Assembly: GCA_022772525.1 (NCBI GenBank)
Contig: JALFAD010000037.1
Span: 1 to 59,671, forward strand
Direction: 5' to 3'
DNA length: 59,671 nucleotides
Source of the DNA: Clostridiales bacterium
Lineage (GTDB): Bacteria; Bacillota; Clostridia; Oscillospirales; Oscillospiraceae
Every line of letters starts with the position of its first letter. The stretch's first letter is position 1. The notes below the pieces were generated by a model. That model saw nothing but the letters and a program-made list of their open reading frames with translations. It did no database searches and had not been told where the DNA came from. Shown here in pieces: positions 16,921 through 25,079 of the stretch. A program made the position numbers and the translations under genes.

Positions 16921-17505
16921 TCACAAGGATTCCAAAATCAAATCCAGCTCCTCCGGGGTGTACAGAAGGTTCAGCGCCTGAAGCATGGCGTTGGCGCTCA
17001 TGCGCTCCGGCAGGCCCAGCTTTTTAAGCAAAAGCTGCCGCTTTGCCCCCGCATTTGCCCCACCGGACAGGCCGCGGGCCATCAGGTCTTGCTTGGTGAT
17101 GCCCTTGTTTCCCGGGGAATCCTCCCCTTCTATGGTCGCTCCCGCCCTGCGCAAAGCTTCCAACAGGGTTTCCGGCGGCAGGCCTTCCACGCCCAGCTTG
17201 CCCTCTTTTCCGGGAGCAGCCTTTCGCTTCTCTTTTCCGTAAACATCCGGAATGTAGGCATGCTTCAGGTATTTTCCGGGAATGGCGTTTTTTATGTGAT
17301 TACGAATCACGAAGCCAGCGCCGTCGGAATCGGTGAACACAATCAAACCCCGCCGCTCCGCTACCCGGCGCAGGAGAGACATCTGCTCCCGATCCTTAAA
17401 AATGCCAAAGCCGGAGGTTTCCAGAATGGGGGCGTCTACGATCTGGGACAGGGTGTTTTTATCGTAGCGGCCCTCCACCACGATAGCTTCCTTGATTCTA
17501 AGCAT
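16921..17505 (-). CDS. rnmV: Ribonuclease M5
   Basis: A 194-residue TOPRIM enzyme. The catalytic Glu is in 'EAIVVEGRYDKNTL' and the Asp pair in 'LIVFTDSDGAGFVIRNHI'. The second half, with 'GKEGKLGVEGLPPETLLEAL', matches the DUF4093 region that goes with TOPRIM in RNase M5. The enzyme matures 5S rRNA in Firmicutes. It overlaps the end of holA by 8 bases. In Bacillus the gene sits by ksgA; here it is with holA and abcF, so function rests on domain content. Confidence 0.85.
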   Translation of the reverse strand: MLRIKEAIVVEGRYDKNTLSQIVDAPILETSGFGIFKDREQMSLLRRVAERRGLIVFTDSDGAGFVIRNHIKNAIPGKYLKHAYIPDVYGKEKRKAAPGKEGKLGVEGLPPETLLEALRRAGATIEGEDSPGNKGITKQDLMARGLSGGANAGAKRQLLLKKLGLPERMSANAMLQALNLLYTPEELDLILESL

Positions 17506-18544
17506 TCTTTGCCTCCTGCGCCAGCCGCAGAATCAGCAGTTCCAGCAGGCGCTCCGGTTCGTCAAAGGAGGTTTTCATACGGTAATCCGTTTCCAGCACC
17601 AGCTGAGCCGCGGCGCGGCAGAAATTTGGGCTGCACCGGCGGGCCGCCTCCATGGTTTTTCTGGCAGGGTAGTCCGGGATGCCGCAGAGCTTCTGCAAGT
17701 CAAAGGCGCTCTTTCCGTTATCCAGCAGCGTTCGGGCGGCGCTGATTCGGCGATAGTGTCCACCCACCGCCCCCAGAATTGCCAGCGGCTCCTGCTGCAT
17801 TTTCAGAAGCTGCTGCAATTTCTGCATGGCCTGGTCGTACCGCCCGGCGCTGAGCTGGTCGGTCATCTGGAAAACGACCGCGTCCAATACCGGCTCCGTT
17901 ACCGCGTCAATATCGCTTTTTTTGATTTCCTCCGTCCCGGAATAGGCGCAGATTTTATCGATTTCACCGCTCAGGGCGGTCATGGTTCCGCCTGTGATAT
18001 CAATGAGGTAGGCGCACAGGTCGGTGGAGATGCGCTTTTTGTTTGCCGCAAAGTGGCGTGTTACCCAGGCGATCAGATCTCTTTGATCCTGTTTTGCAAA
18101 CTCTACGACAAGGCCGCAGCTGTCCACCGCATCCCACAGCTTCTTAAATCGCTTGTCCGGCTTCCAAGCGGTGGTGATATAGGTAAAAACCACCGTACAG
18201 TAATTGGGAATATCCCGGAGGATTTCCGCTGTTTTCTCCCGATCTGATTCATTCAGCTTGAAAATATCCACATCGTCAATTTGGACAAGGGTAGCTTCCG
18301 CCATCATAGGCAGATTCTCCACAGCGTCCGCGAAGGCCCGGAGTTCAAAGGTCTCACTGTTCAGGCGGTGGAAGTTGAAGGACTCCGTCAGCGGATCCAG
18401 CAGCAGCTTTTTCATCTGCTCCAGATAATGATGCAGAAGGAATGTCTCCTCTCCGTGGAAAAAGTACAGCCGTCCCAGAGCTTTCTGCTTCAGTGCCATT
18501 TTTAGTTCGGTGATTCCGCTGTCTGTGGGCTGTTTTTTAGCCAT
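17498..18544 (-). CDS. holA: DNA polymerase III subunit delta
   Basis: A 348-residue clamp-loader delta subunit, which opens the beta sliding clamp. N-terminal 'LGRLYFFHGEETFLLHHYLEQMKK' is the standard HolA opening; it has an AAA+ fold without a working Walker A. 'IDDVDIFKLN', 'CTVVFTYITTAWKPDKRFKKLWD' and the C-terminal helical collar ('LQKLLKMQQEPLAILGAVGGHYRRI') follow. It lies directly after comEC, a gene order conserved in Firmicutes (comEC-holA). The RBS AGGAGG is formed by the last comEC codons. Confidence 0.93.
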   Translation of the reverse strand: MAKKQPTDSGITELKMALKQKALGRLYFFHGEETFLLHHYLEQMKKLLLDPLTESFNFHRLNSETFELRAFADAVENLPMMAEATLVQIDDVDIFKLNESDREKTAEILRDIPNYCTVVFTYITTAWKPDKRFKKLWDAVDSCGLVVEFAKQDQRDLIAWVTRHFAANKKRISTDLCAYLIDITGGTMTALSGEIDKICAYSGTEEIKKSDIDAVTEPVLDAVVFQMTDQLSAGRYDQAMQKLQQLLKMQQEPLAILGAVGGHYRRISAARTLLDNGKSAFDLQKLCGIPDYPARKTMEAARRCSPNFCRAAAQLVLETDYRMKTSFDEPERLLELLILRLAQEAKNA

Positions 18545-18547
18545 GGT

Positions 18548-20758
18548 TTACCTCCTGATGGTAATCGTTCCCTGCTGGTCCGTACGGAATACGGTGCAGC
18601 CGAAATCCGAAAGACGATCCAGCACCTCCGGTGCCGGATGCCCGTAGGGGTTATCCTCACCTGCACTGATACAAACAAATTCAGGGCGGGCCGCGCTGAG
18701 CAGTTCCTCGCAGGTAGAATACCGGGAGCCGTGATGCCCGGCCACCAGAATATCCACGTCCGGGATATCCGCGTGGCGTAAAAGGGACCTCTCCCCGAAC
18801 GCATTTCTGTCTCCGGTGATGAGTATATCACATTTTTCCGTATCAAACAAGACGCACAGGCTCATTTCATTCTCTTCGCCGCGAAACACCGGCGCAAACA
18901 CGGAAATCGTGATGTTCGCATCCGTGATCTGAAGGTCCTGAGAAGCAACGACAATCTTCGTTCGTTCCGGGACAGCCATCGATTCTGCCGGTTCCGGCAG
19001 AATCAGCAGGTCGGTTCGAATTCTTGACAGAAAGTTTTCGGCACCTCCGGCGTGATCCCGGTCTGTGTGCGTCAGGATTAACCCATCGATATGAGAATAC
19101 CCTTGGCTCAGAAGCATTTCCGCCGCAGCATCGGCACATTGGCTGTCACTGTCGCCGCCGCAATCCACCATGTAGATTCTGCCCTTGGATTGGAGCAGAA
19201 GGCATTGCCCCTGCCCCACGTCAAGCATCGAAAAGCGTACATCCGAGGTAGACGGTTCAAACCAGGAGGCCATCAGTGCGATGCACAGCGACAAAACAGC
19301 GCAACAAACAAAGGAAACCGCCATTTTTCTGCCCAATAAATAAATCAGAAGCAATAGGTACACGAAAAACAGCCAGATGATAATGTAAGGGCTGACTGTG
19401 TACACCGCCGCCAGCGGAAACGCCGCCATGATTTTCGCCGCCAGCAGGACATAGCGGATGAAAATTCCCGCAACTGCGCCAACGATCCCCGCGAAAGGTC
19501 CCCAGATCAGTGCCAGCACACAGGCCGCGACCAGCAGGCAGAAGATCAGGCTGACAGCCCAAAGCACCAGCAGATTGGTGACAGCACCTACCAGACTGAC
19601 CATCCCAAAATAGCAGGCGCAAAGCGGGATGGTTAAAACCTGCGCGCCAAGCGTCACCGCGATTCCGGCAGCCAGTTTCCGAAGCAGCGCGTACTTTTTC
19701 CCTTTTTTGCCCTCTGTTTTTGATGTGAGCTTTTCACGAATCCCCGGTGAAAACAGGAAAATCCCCGAAACGCTGGCGACAGACAGTTGGAAGCTGACGG
19801 AACTGATACAGTAAGGATTGACCGCCAGCATGGCGATTACCGCAAAAGCCAGGGCGGCGGGGCCGTCGTATTCTCTGTTCATAAGCTGGGCCGTCAGCAT
19901 CAGTCCCGACATGATACAGGCCCGGGTCACAGAGGGCGTAAAGCCGGCAACCCCCGCAAACAGAAGCAACAACGGAATCCCCACAAAGGCAGAAAGGAAC
20001 CGTTTCCGAAACGTAATTGCGCTCAGAATTGCGAACAAGATCGAGATATGAAGTCCGGAAACCGCAACCACATGACGAATGCCGCTGACCTTTAAAGCCG
20101 TATCCGTCTGGTACGTCAGCTCGGATGTGTCGCCCATCAGCAATGCTTTGGCAAAGGGCACACAATCTAACGGTATGTACTGCTTTAAAATGGTCTGAAT
20201 GTCATGTCGTAAAATGGCAGGAACGTGCCGGAAGGATTTCTGCCCTTCTGACAGTGTAATATCCCCCTTCTGATATGCCAACAGGAAAATGCCCTTGCCC
20301 TGAAAATAGGAAGATGGGTCTTTTCCTGCCTCGGTCGTTATCCGTAGCCGAAAACTGCCAGCGATCAAATCTCCGGGCGTAATTCTCTCTGTCTGTTTCA
20401 GATATGCCGTAATGCGGTAAGACCGATCCGCCAGTTTCACGGTGCCATCAACGGCGCTCCCGTACTCTGTTTCCCGGCCATAATCCAGCGCTTCCATCAC
20501 GCAATCCACCACTTCCCCATCCAGTGGCGTAATCGGGTTCAGATGCCGCGCTGTATACACGCTGAACCAGCCAAGGCCCACAGCGATTCCAAGCGCAGTA
20601 CTCAGACAGCGCATGACCACGCCGGGCTTTTTCTCCGCCAAAATGCTCAGGGCGAGAATTGCTCCGAACCCCAGTAGCTTTGCAGTCCAGCTGTCCACAT
20701 ACAGGCTCAGGCCGCAGGCAGCGGCAAACCCAAGGGCCAGATATACAATTCGCCGCAT
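18548..20758 (-). CDS. comEC: DNA internalization protein ComEC/Rec2
   Basis: A 736-residue membrane channel protein for uptake of single-stranded DNA in competence. It has an N-terminal pair of membrane helices and a DUF4131/OB-type region (about 1-190), a competence domain with many helices ('LLMGDTSELTYQTDTALKVSGIRHVVAVSGLHISI', about 200-490) and a C-terminal metallo-beta-lactamase-like domain (about 505-736) with 'LDVGQGQCLLL', 'THTDRDHAGG' and 'VAGHHGSRYST'. The ATG at 20758 has AAGGGAG. It starts 54 bases after alaS with a terminator in between and no room for a promoter, so it depends on read-through or a promoter inside alaS. Confidence 0.93.
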   Translation of the reverse strand: MRRIVYLALGFAAACGLSLYVDSWTAKLLGFGAILALSILAEKKPGVVMRCLSTALGIAVGLGWFSVYTARHLNPITPLDGEVVDCVMEALDYGRETEYGSAVDGTVKLADRSYRITAYLKQTERITPGDLIAGSFRLRITTEAGKDPSSYFQGKGIFLLAYQKGDITLSEGQKSFRHVPAILRHDIQTILKQYIPLDCVPFAKALLMGDTSELTYQTDTALKVSGIRHVVAVSGLHISILFAILSAITFRKRFLSAFVGIPLLLLFAGVAGFTPSVTRACIMSGLMLTAQLMNREYDGPAALAFAVIAMLAVNPYCISSVSFQLSVASVSGIFLFSPGIREKLTSKTEGKKGKKYALLRKLAAGIAVTLGAQVLTIPLCACYFGMVSLVGAVTNLLVLWAVSLIFCLLVAACVLALIWGPFAGIVGAVAGIFIRYVLLAAKIMAAFPLAAVYTVSPYIIIWLFFVYLLLLIYLLGRKMAVSFVCCAVLSLCIALMASWFEPSTSDVRFSMLDVGQGQCLLLQSKGRIYMVDCGGDSDSQCADAAAEMLLSQGYSHIDGLILTHTDRDHAGGAENFLSRIRTDLLILPEPAESMAVPERTKIVVASQDLQITDANITISVFAPVFRGEENEMSLCVLFDTEKCDILITGDRNAFGERSLLRHADIPDVDILVAGHHGSRYSTCEELLSAARPEFVCISAGEDNPYGHPAPEVLDRLSDFGCTVFRTDQQGTITIRR

Positions 20759-20775
20759 ACCAACGCTCCCTTCAC

Positions 20776-20805
20776 GAAAAAGGGCGCAGCACACAGCTGC
20801 GCCCT
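20776..20805 (-). terminator. Terminator between alaS and comEC
   Basis: A perfect 10-bp stem (AGGGCGCAGC / GCTGCGCCCT) with loop TGTGT on the transcribed strand, followed by TTTTTC. Confidence 0.85.
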
Positions 20806-20811
20806 ATGAAA

Positions 20812-23451
20812 TTACTGAATCTTGGAAGCAACGTAATCGTCCACCAGAGCCAGCGCATTGTCGACCTTGGTGACATCCTTGCCGCCGCCCATGGCGGAGT
20901 CCGGCTTGCCGCCGCCGCTGCCGCCGCAGCAGCAACACACCTGCTTGACCAGTTCCCCAGCCTTCAGGCCGCTGGCAACTGCATCCTTGCCGCAAACTGC
21001 CAGGAAGGTAGGCTTGCCGTCGTGGTTCGTTGCCAGCACCGCAACCACCTTGGGGTCCTTGTCCCGCAGCATATCGCCCATCTGGCGCAGCTTTGCCGCA
21101 TCCGCATTGGGAACCATGGCAGTCAGCACCTTGAAGCCGCCCATATTCCGGGAGCCGAACAAGAACCGCTCCACTTCGCCGGAGGCTTCCTTGGCCTTAT
21201 ACTGCTCAACGGACCGTTTCAGCTCCTTGACCTCTTCCACATAGCTCTGGATCTTTGTGCCCACATCGGCAGGCTTGGTCTTCAGTTTCGCGGCAGCCTC
21301 AAACAGCAACTGCTGATTCTTCTCCATCTTCTTCAGACATGCCTTACCGGTGATAGCCTCAATTCTGCGAACGCCGGAGGCAACGCTGCACTCGCTTTCC
21401 AGTTCAAAGGGCCCGACCTTCGCGGTATTGTCCAGATGGGTGCCGCCGCACAGCTCGATGGAATAGCCGCCCATATTGACCACGCGGACGGTGTCGCCGT
21501 ACTTTTCACTGAACAGGGCGGTAGCGCCGGTGGCCTTGGCTTCCTCAATGGGCATCTCACGGATGTTAACCGGATATCCCTCCAGAACGGCATTCTGGAC
21601 AAGGGAATTGACCTTTGCCAGCTCCTCAGCCGTCAGAGCGGAGTAATGCGTGAAGTCAAAACGCAGACGGTCAGGCTCCACATAGGAACCTGCCTGATGC
21701 ACATGATCGCCCAGCACGGTCTGCAAAGCCTTCTGCAGCAGGTGGGTTGCGGAGTGGGCGCGCATAATTGCCTTGCGGCGTTCCACGTCAATGGCGGCGC
21801 ACACCTCGTCGTCCACCTTAATGGAACCGGTGACCATTTTGCCATAGTGCAGATACTTGCCGCCCTTGTCCTTCTGGACGTTGGTAACCTGGAAGCGGCT
21901 GTTGCCTACCAGAATCACACCCTGATCGGCAACCTGACCGCCCATTTCCGCATAGAAGGGTGTTCTATCCAGCACGATAATGCCTTCCTCGCCGCCGGCG
22001 ATGGTGCCGGAGACTTCCTCACCGACACAAACTGCCAGAACCTTGGCAGAGCAGTTGTTTTCGGTATAACCCACGAAGGTGGTGGGGGTATTATCGAGGC
22101 CCAGATCAATACCGGCCCAGGCCAGGTCGCCCAGCGCTTTCCGAGCTTCCCGGGCACGAACCTTCTGCTCCTCCCGCAAGCGGTTGAACTCGTCCATGTC
22201 CAGAGTCATATCCTCGTCGGCAACCATCTCGATCGTCAGATCAATAGGGAAGCCGTAGGTATCCGCCAGCAGGAAGGCATCCGCGCCGGAGAACTGGGTT
22301 TCGCCCTTGGCCTTGTGCTCCGCCAGCTTGGCGGCGAAGATATTCATGCCGCCGTCGATGGTGCGGCAGAAGTTCTCCTCCTCGATCTTGACAATTCGGG
22401 TAATATACTCTGCCCGCTCTCGCAGGTAGGTATAATAGCACTCGTTCTCCTGAATCACGGTCTCCACGACCTTATACAGGAAGGGCGTGTTCACGCCCAG
22501 CAGCTTGCCGTGACGGGCAGCCCGGCGCAGCAGACGGCGCAGAACATAGCCTCTGCCCTCGTTGCTGGGCAGCACGCCGTCCGCGATCATGAAGGTGGAA
22601 GCGCGGATATGGTCGGTGATGACCCGCAGGGACACATCCATCTTGACACTCTGACCATAGGTAGCACCGGTCAGCTCCGTGACCTTGTTGGTGATGTTCA
22701 TGACCGTGTCCACATCGAACAGGGAATCCACATCCTGACACACCACCGCCAGACGTTCCAGGCCCATGCCAGTATCGATATTCTTCTGCGCCAGCTCGGT
22801 GTAGTTGCCCTGACCGTCATTATTGAACTGGGAGAATACGTTGTTCCAGACCTCCATGTAGCGGTCGCAGTCGCAGCCTACAGTGCAGTCCGGTTTGCCG
22901 CAGCCGTACTTTTCACCGCGGTCATAGTAGATCTCCGAGCAGGGGCCGCAGGGGCCGGAACCGTGCTCCCAGAAGTTGTCGGACTTGCCGAAGCGGAAGA
23001 TCCGGTCCGCGGGTACGCCCACTTCTTTATTCCAAATGTCAAAAGCCTCGTCATCGTCCTCATAGATGGAAGGGTACAGTCGGTTCTCGTCCAAACCAAC
23101 CACTTTGGTCAGGAACTCCCAGCTCCAGTTGATGGCCTCGTGCTTGAAGTAATCACCAAAGGAGAAGTTGCCCAGCATTTCAAAATAGGTGCCGTGACGG
23201 GCAGTCTTGCCGATGTTCTCAATATCGCCGGTGCGGATGCACTTCTGGCAGGTGCAGACCCGGTGACGAGGCGGCTCCACCTCGCCGGTGAAGTAGGGCT
23301 TCATGGGCGCCATGCCGGAGTTAATCAACAGCAGAGACGCGTCATTCTGCGGGATCAGGGAAAAGCTGGGCAGGCGCAGATGTCCTTTGCTCTCAAAGAA
23401 GGACAGGAACATCTCGCGCAGTTCGTTTACGCCGTAGGGCTTGGGATTCAT
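20812..23451 (-). CDS. alaS: Alanine-tRNA ligase
   Basis: An 879-residue class II synthetase. The N-terminal catalytic core starts 'NELREMFLSFFESKGHLRLPSFSLIP' and includes 'NSGMAPMKPYF' and 'GTYFEMLGNFSFGDYFK'. The editing domain shows 'AHSATHLLQKAL' (HxxxH) and 'CGGTHLDNT' (zinc Cys and His). The C-terminal DHHA1 region removes mischarged Ser and Gly. The DHHA1 Gly-rich loop is preceded by four cysteines in a row ('KQVCCCCGGSGGGKPD'), more than usual. The ATG at 23451 has GGAGGT upstream. It is controlled by a T-box leader. Confidence 0.97.
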   Translation of the reverse strand: MNPKPYGVNELREMFLSFFESKGHLRLPSFSLIPQNDASLLLINSGMAPMKPYFTGEVEPPRHRVCTCQKCIRTGDIENIGKTARHGTYFEMLGNFSFGDYFKHEAINWSWEFLTKVVGLDENRLYPSIYEDDDEAFDIWNKEVGVPADRIFRFGKSDNFWEHGSGPCGPCSEIYYDRGEKYGCGKPDCTVGCDCDRYMEVWNNVFSQFNNDGQGNYTELAQKNIDTGMGLERLAVVCQDVDSLFDVDTVMNITNKVTELTGATYGQSVKMDVSLRVITDHIRASTFMIADGVLPSNEGRGYVLRRLLRRAARHGKLLGVNTPFLYKVVETVIQENECYYTYLRERAEYITRIVKIEEENFCRTIDGGMNIFAAKLAEHKAKGETQFSGADAFLLADTYGFPIDLTIEMVADEDMTLDMDEFNRLREEQKVRAREARKALGDLAWAGIDLGLDNTPTTFVGYTENNCSAKVLAVCVGEEVSGTIAGGEEGIIVLDRTPFYAEMGGQVADQGVILVGNSRFQVTNVQKDKGGKYLHYGKMVTGSIKVDDEVCAAIDVERRKAIMRAHSATHLLQKALQTVLGDHVHQAGSYVEPDRLRFDFTHYSALTAEELAKVNSLVQNAVLEGYPVNIREMPIEEAKATGATALFSEKYGDTVRVVNMGGYSIELCGGTHLDNTAKVGPFELESECSVASGVRRIEAITGKACLKKMEKNQQLLFEAAAKLKTKPADVGTKIQSYVEEVKELKRSVEQYKAKEASGEVERFLFGSRNMGGFKVLTAMVPNADAAKLRQMGDMLRDKDPKVVAVLATNHDGKPTFLAVCGKDAVASGLKAGELVKQVCCCCGGSGGGKPDSAMGGGKDVTKVDNALALVDDYVASKIQ

Positions 23452-23502
23452 GGTTACGACCTCCAAAGAAAATGAAATTCATGGAATACAACACTTGAGC
23501 GC

Positions 23503-23727
23503 AAAGAAAATGCCGCCCCCAAAGCATAGGGGCGACAAAAAATCGCGGTACCACCCTAATTCGTCTCAAAGAAGACATCTTAGCCGCTCTGTAACGGGAG
23601 CACCCGTCCCGGTCATCCCGGGCAACGCAGGAAGTGGCCTGCGGCGGAACAATCAAGGGCTTACACCGGTTCCCTCTCGCTTGCGATCCTTCCAATCCGC
23701 TTTGTTTCCGCAATGTCTTTGCATATC
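23503..23727 (-). promoter_or_regulatory. T-box riboswitch leader of alaS
   Basis: The T-box core AGGGTGGTACCGCGAT (23557-23542) is followed by a terminator hairpin (CGCCCC...GGGGGCG, 23536-23512) and TTTTCTTT. In stem I, GGAAG pairs with CTTCC, and next to the 3' strand lies GCC (23638-23636) followed by A, a fitting Ala specifier; a GCA nearby is an alternative. Uncharged tRNA-Ala would relieve termination before alaS. Confidence 0.88.
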
Positions 23728-23733
23728 TACGCT

Positions 23734-23761
23734 ATTTTATCACATTCAGCAGAAATGTCAA
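23734..23761 (-). promoter_or_regulatory. Promoter of alaS
   Basis: TTGACA (23761-23756), a 16-base spacer and TAAAAT (23739-23734). The -35 includes the TGA stop of the upstream PaaK-like gene. Confidence 0.75.
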
Positions 23762-24699
23762 TCACTTTCCCAACCAATTTCCGGGATTTTTTGCGTAGGA
23801 TCATAGGGAAACGGCTCGTCTGTCTCCGGGTCAAAGGCTCGGATGCACCACTTCGCGGCGGTGGGCAGCTTCGGCAGCCGTCCGCCCGGAAGCTCCACAA
23901 TCTCCATCTCCAGCCCGTACCGGCCCTTGCGCAGACGGCAGTCCAGCACAGTGTTCCAGCTTTGCAGCATCTGGCCCAGCGCCAGCAAATCGGCATCCGC
24001 CTCCGTTCTCCCGGGGCGAATGTCCGTCAAAAGCGGATGGGTGCTGCCGCAAATGCAGCGCTCGGTATGCAATCGGGCGTTTTCCCCCATGAAGTATCGC
24101 AGCTCCGGCGCGCCGACGGGAGACAGAACCATTTCCCCAATCTCGCCCTCCGGAAGCGTATTTCCATTTCCGTCCACAATTTCCACCCGATATTCCGAAT
24201 CCCGCAAGTGGATGCCGTGAGTCTCTGAACAGGAAAAGCCCGCAACCACGCCGGTAGTGCCCATAGTGAGGCAGCCCCAGCTTGTACAGTCAAAGCCCTT
24301 GCGAATCCCGTCAATCATCCATTCCTCGCAGGGATAGCCGGCAGTAACCACTTTTCGCACAAACAGAGGAATTTCATAGAAATTTTGCAGCTTCGCCAGC
24401 CCCAAAACGATCAGGGGCGTGCTGATAATCGTACTGGCCCGGGAAGAAAAAGCCAGACGCATCAGGCTTTTCCACCGGTGATCCGCTCCCCAGACAACCG
24501 GGATTGCCTCACAGCGAAGCACCGCCTGTTCCATGGCATGGCTCAGGCTTCCGTCCCCCTGCTCCGGAAAGCAGATCAGAACCGTATCCATTTTTTTGAC
24601 CAATTGGGAAAGCTGTTCAGCCAGATAGGCCACGGATTTTTCCTGTGCATCCGGCTGCTCCGCCATAGCCCGGAGGATATCATATAGCAACACAATCAC
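23758..24699 (-). CDS. Short PaaK-like (adenylate-forming enzyme) protein
   Basis: About 313 residues, weakly similar by eye to phenylacetate-CoA ligase/coenzyme F390 synthetase proteins. Visible pieces are 'VVTAGYPCEEWMIDGIRKGF', a Gly/Thr stretch 'SWGCLTMGTTGVVAGFSCSETHGIHL', then 'VEIVDGNGNTLPEGEIGEMVLSPVGA' with 'ELRYFMGENARLHTERCICGSTHP', which matches the usual '...GExGE-x-V-x-T...LIRYxTGD' region. It is shorter than typical PaaK (about 430 residues), and the N-terminal ATP-loop region is degraded, so catalysis is doubtful. Possible starts are TTG 24705, GTG 24699 and GTG 24693; 24699 is best spaced from GAGAG. It is a stand-alone gene with its own promoter; the function is unknown. Confidence 0.55.
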   Translation of the reverse strand: MIVLLYDILRAMAEQPDAQEKSVAYLAEQLSQLVKKMDTVLICFPEQGDGSLSHAMEQAVLRCEAIPVVWGADHRWKSLMRLAFSSRASTIISTPLIVLGLAKLQNFYEIPLFVRKVVTAGYPCEEWMIDGIRKGFDCTSWGCLTMGTTGVVAGFSCSETHGIHLRDSEYRVEIVDGNGNTLPEGEIGEMVLSPVGAPELRYFMGENARLHTERCICGSTHPLLTDIRPGRTEADADLLALGQMLQSWNTVLDCRLRKGRYGLEMEIVELPGGRLPKLPTAAKWCIRAFDPETDEPFPYDPTQKIPEIGWESD

Positions 24700-24722
24700 A
24701 TCCAACTCTCTGTATAATGGCT

Positions 24723-24752
24723 ATTATACACAAAAGTGGACTGAAATTGCAA
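24723..24752 (-). promoter_or_regulatory. Promoter of the PaaK-like gene
   Basis: TTGCAA (24752-24747), an 18-base spacer and TATAAT (24728-24723). Confidence 0.6.
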
Positions 24753-24812
24753 GCATTATTTCTTTTCTGCACAAAATTTATCTGTTGCGCCAGCAAGTAA
24801 TTGTGAATATCA

Positions 24813-25079
24813 CTATATTTTGCTTTCCAGCCAGTCAAGCATCTCCTGCCTGCCTTCTTCCGACATCGGAAAGGTTTTCTCTCCCTCCATCTGGCTTTTT
24901 TCGTAGCAGTACAGCCCGTGCCAGTATTCCGCGTGAATGCTGCTCTGCTCAAAATCCACCTCCTTGGGCGTCGCCATTACCACGTTTGGCACCGCCCGAA
25001 AGCGGAACAGACCACAAGAACCGGTGAAAATATTGTTCATAGCAAAGGTGTGCAGAGTCGGCAGAAAAATCTCAGCCAT
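24813..25079 (-). CDS. Small protein of unknown function coupled to pepF
   Basis: An 88-residue protein I do not recognise. It has no signal peptide or membrane helix. It contains six aromatic residues in its middle ('AEYWHGLYCYEKSQ') and ends with 'EEGRQEMLDWLESKI'. Its ATG overlaps the last 8 bases of pepF (ATGGCTGA), so it is probably translated by re-initiation after the peptidase. The frame has sensible codon use and a normal amino acid mix, which supports a real gene. No terminator is visible after it; the 100 bases to the next gene are AT-rich. Confidence 0.6.
   Translation of the reverse strand: MAEIFLPTLHTFAMNNIFTGSCGLFRFRAVPNVVMATPKEVDFEQSSIHAEYWHGLYCYEKSQMEGEKTFPMSEEGRQEMLDWLESKI

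Noticed and set aside
20659..23475. A 938-codon open frame on the plus strand opposite alaS
   Set aside because: It is the antisense shadow of alaS, a common effect in GC-rich genes read in the complementary frame; it has no ribosome site and no recognisable domain.
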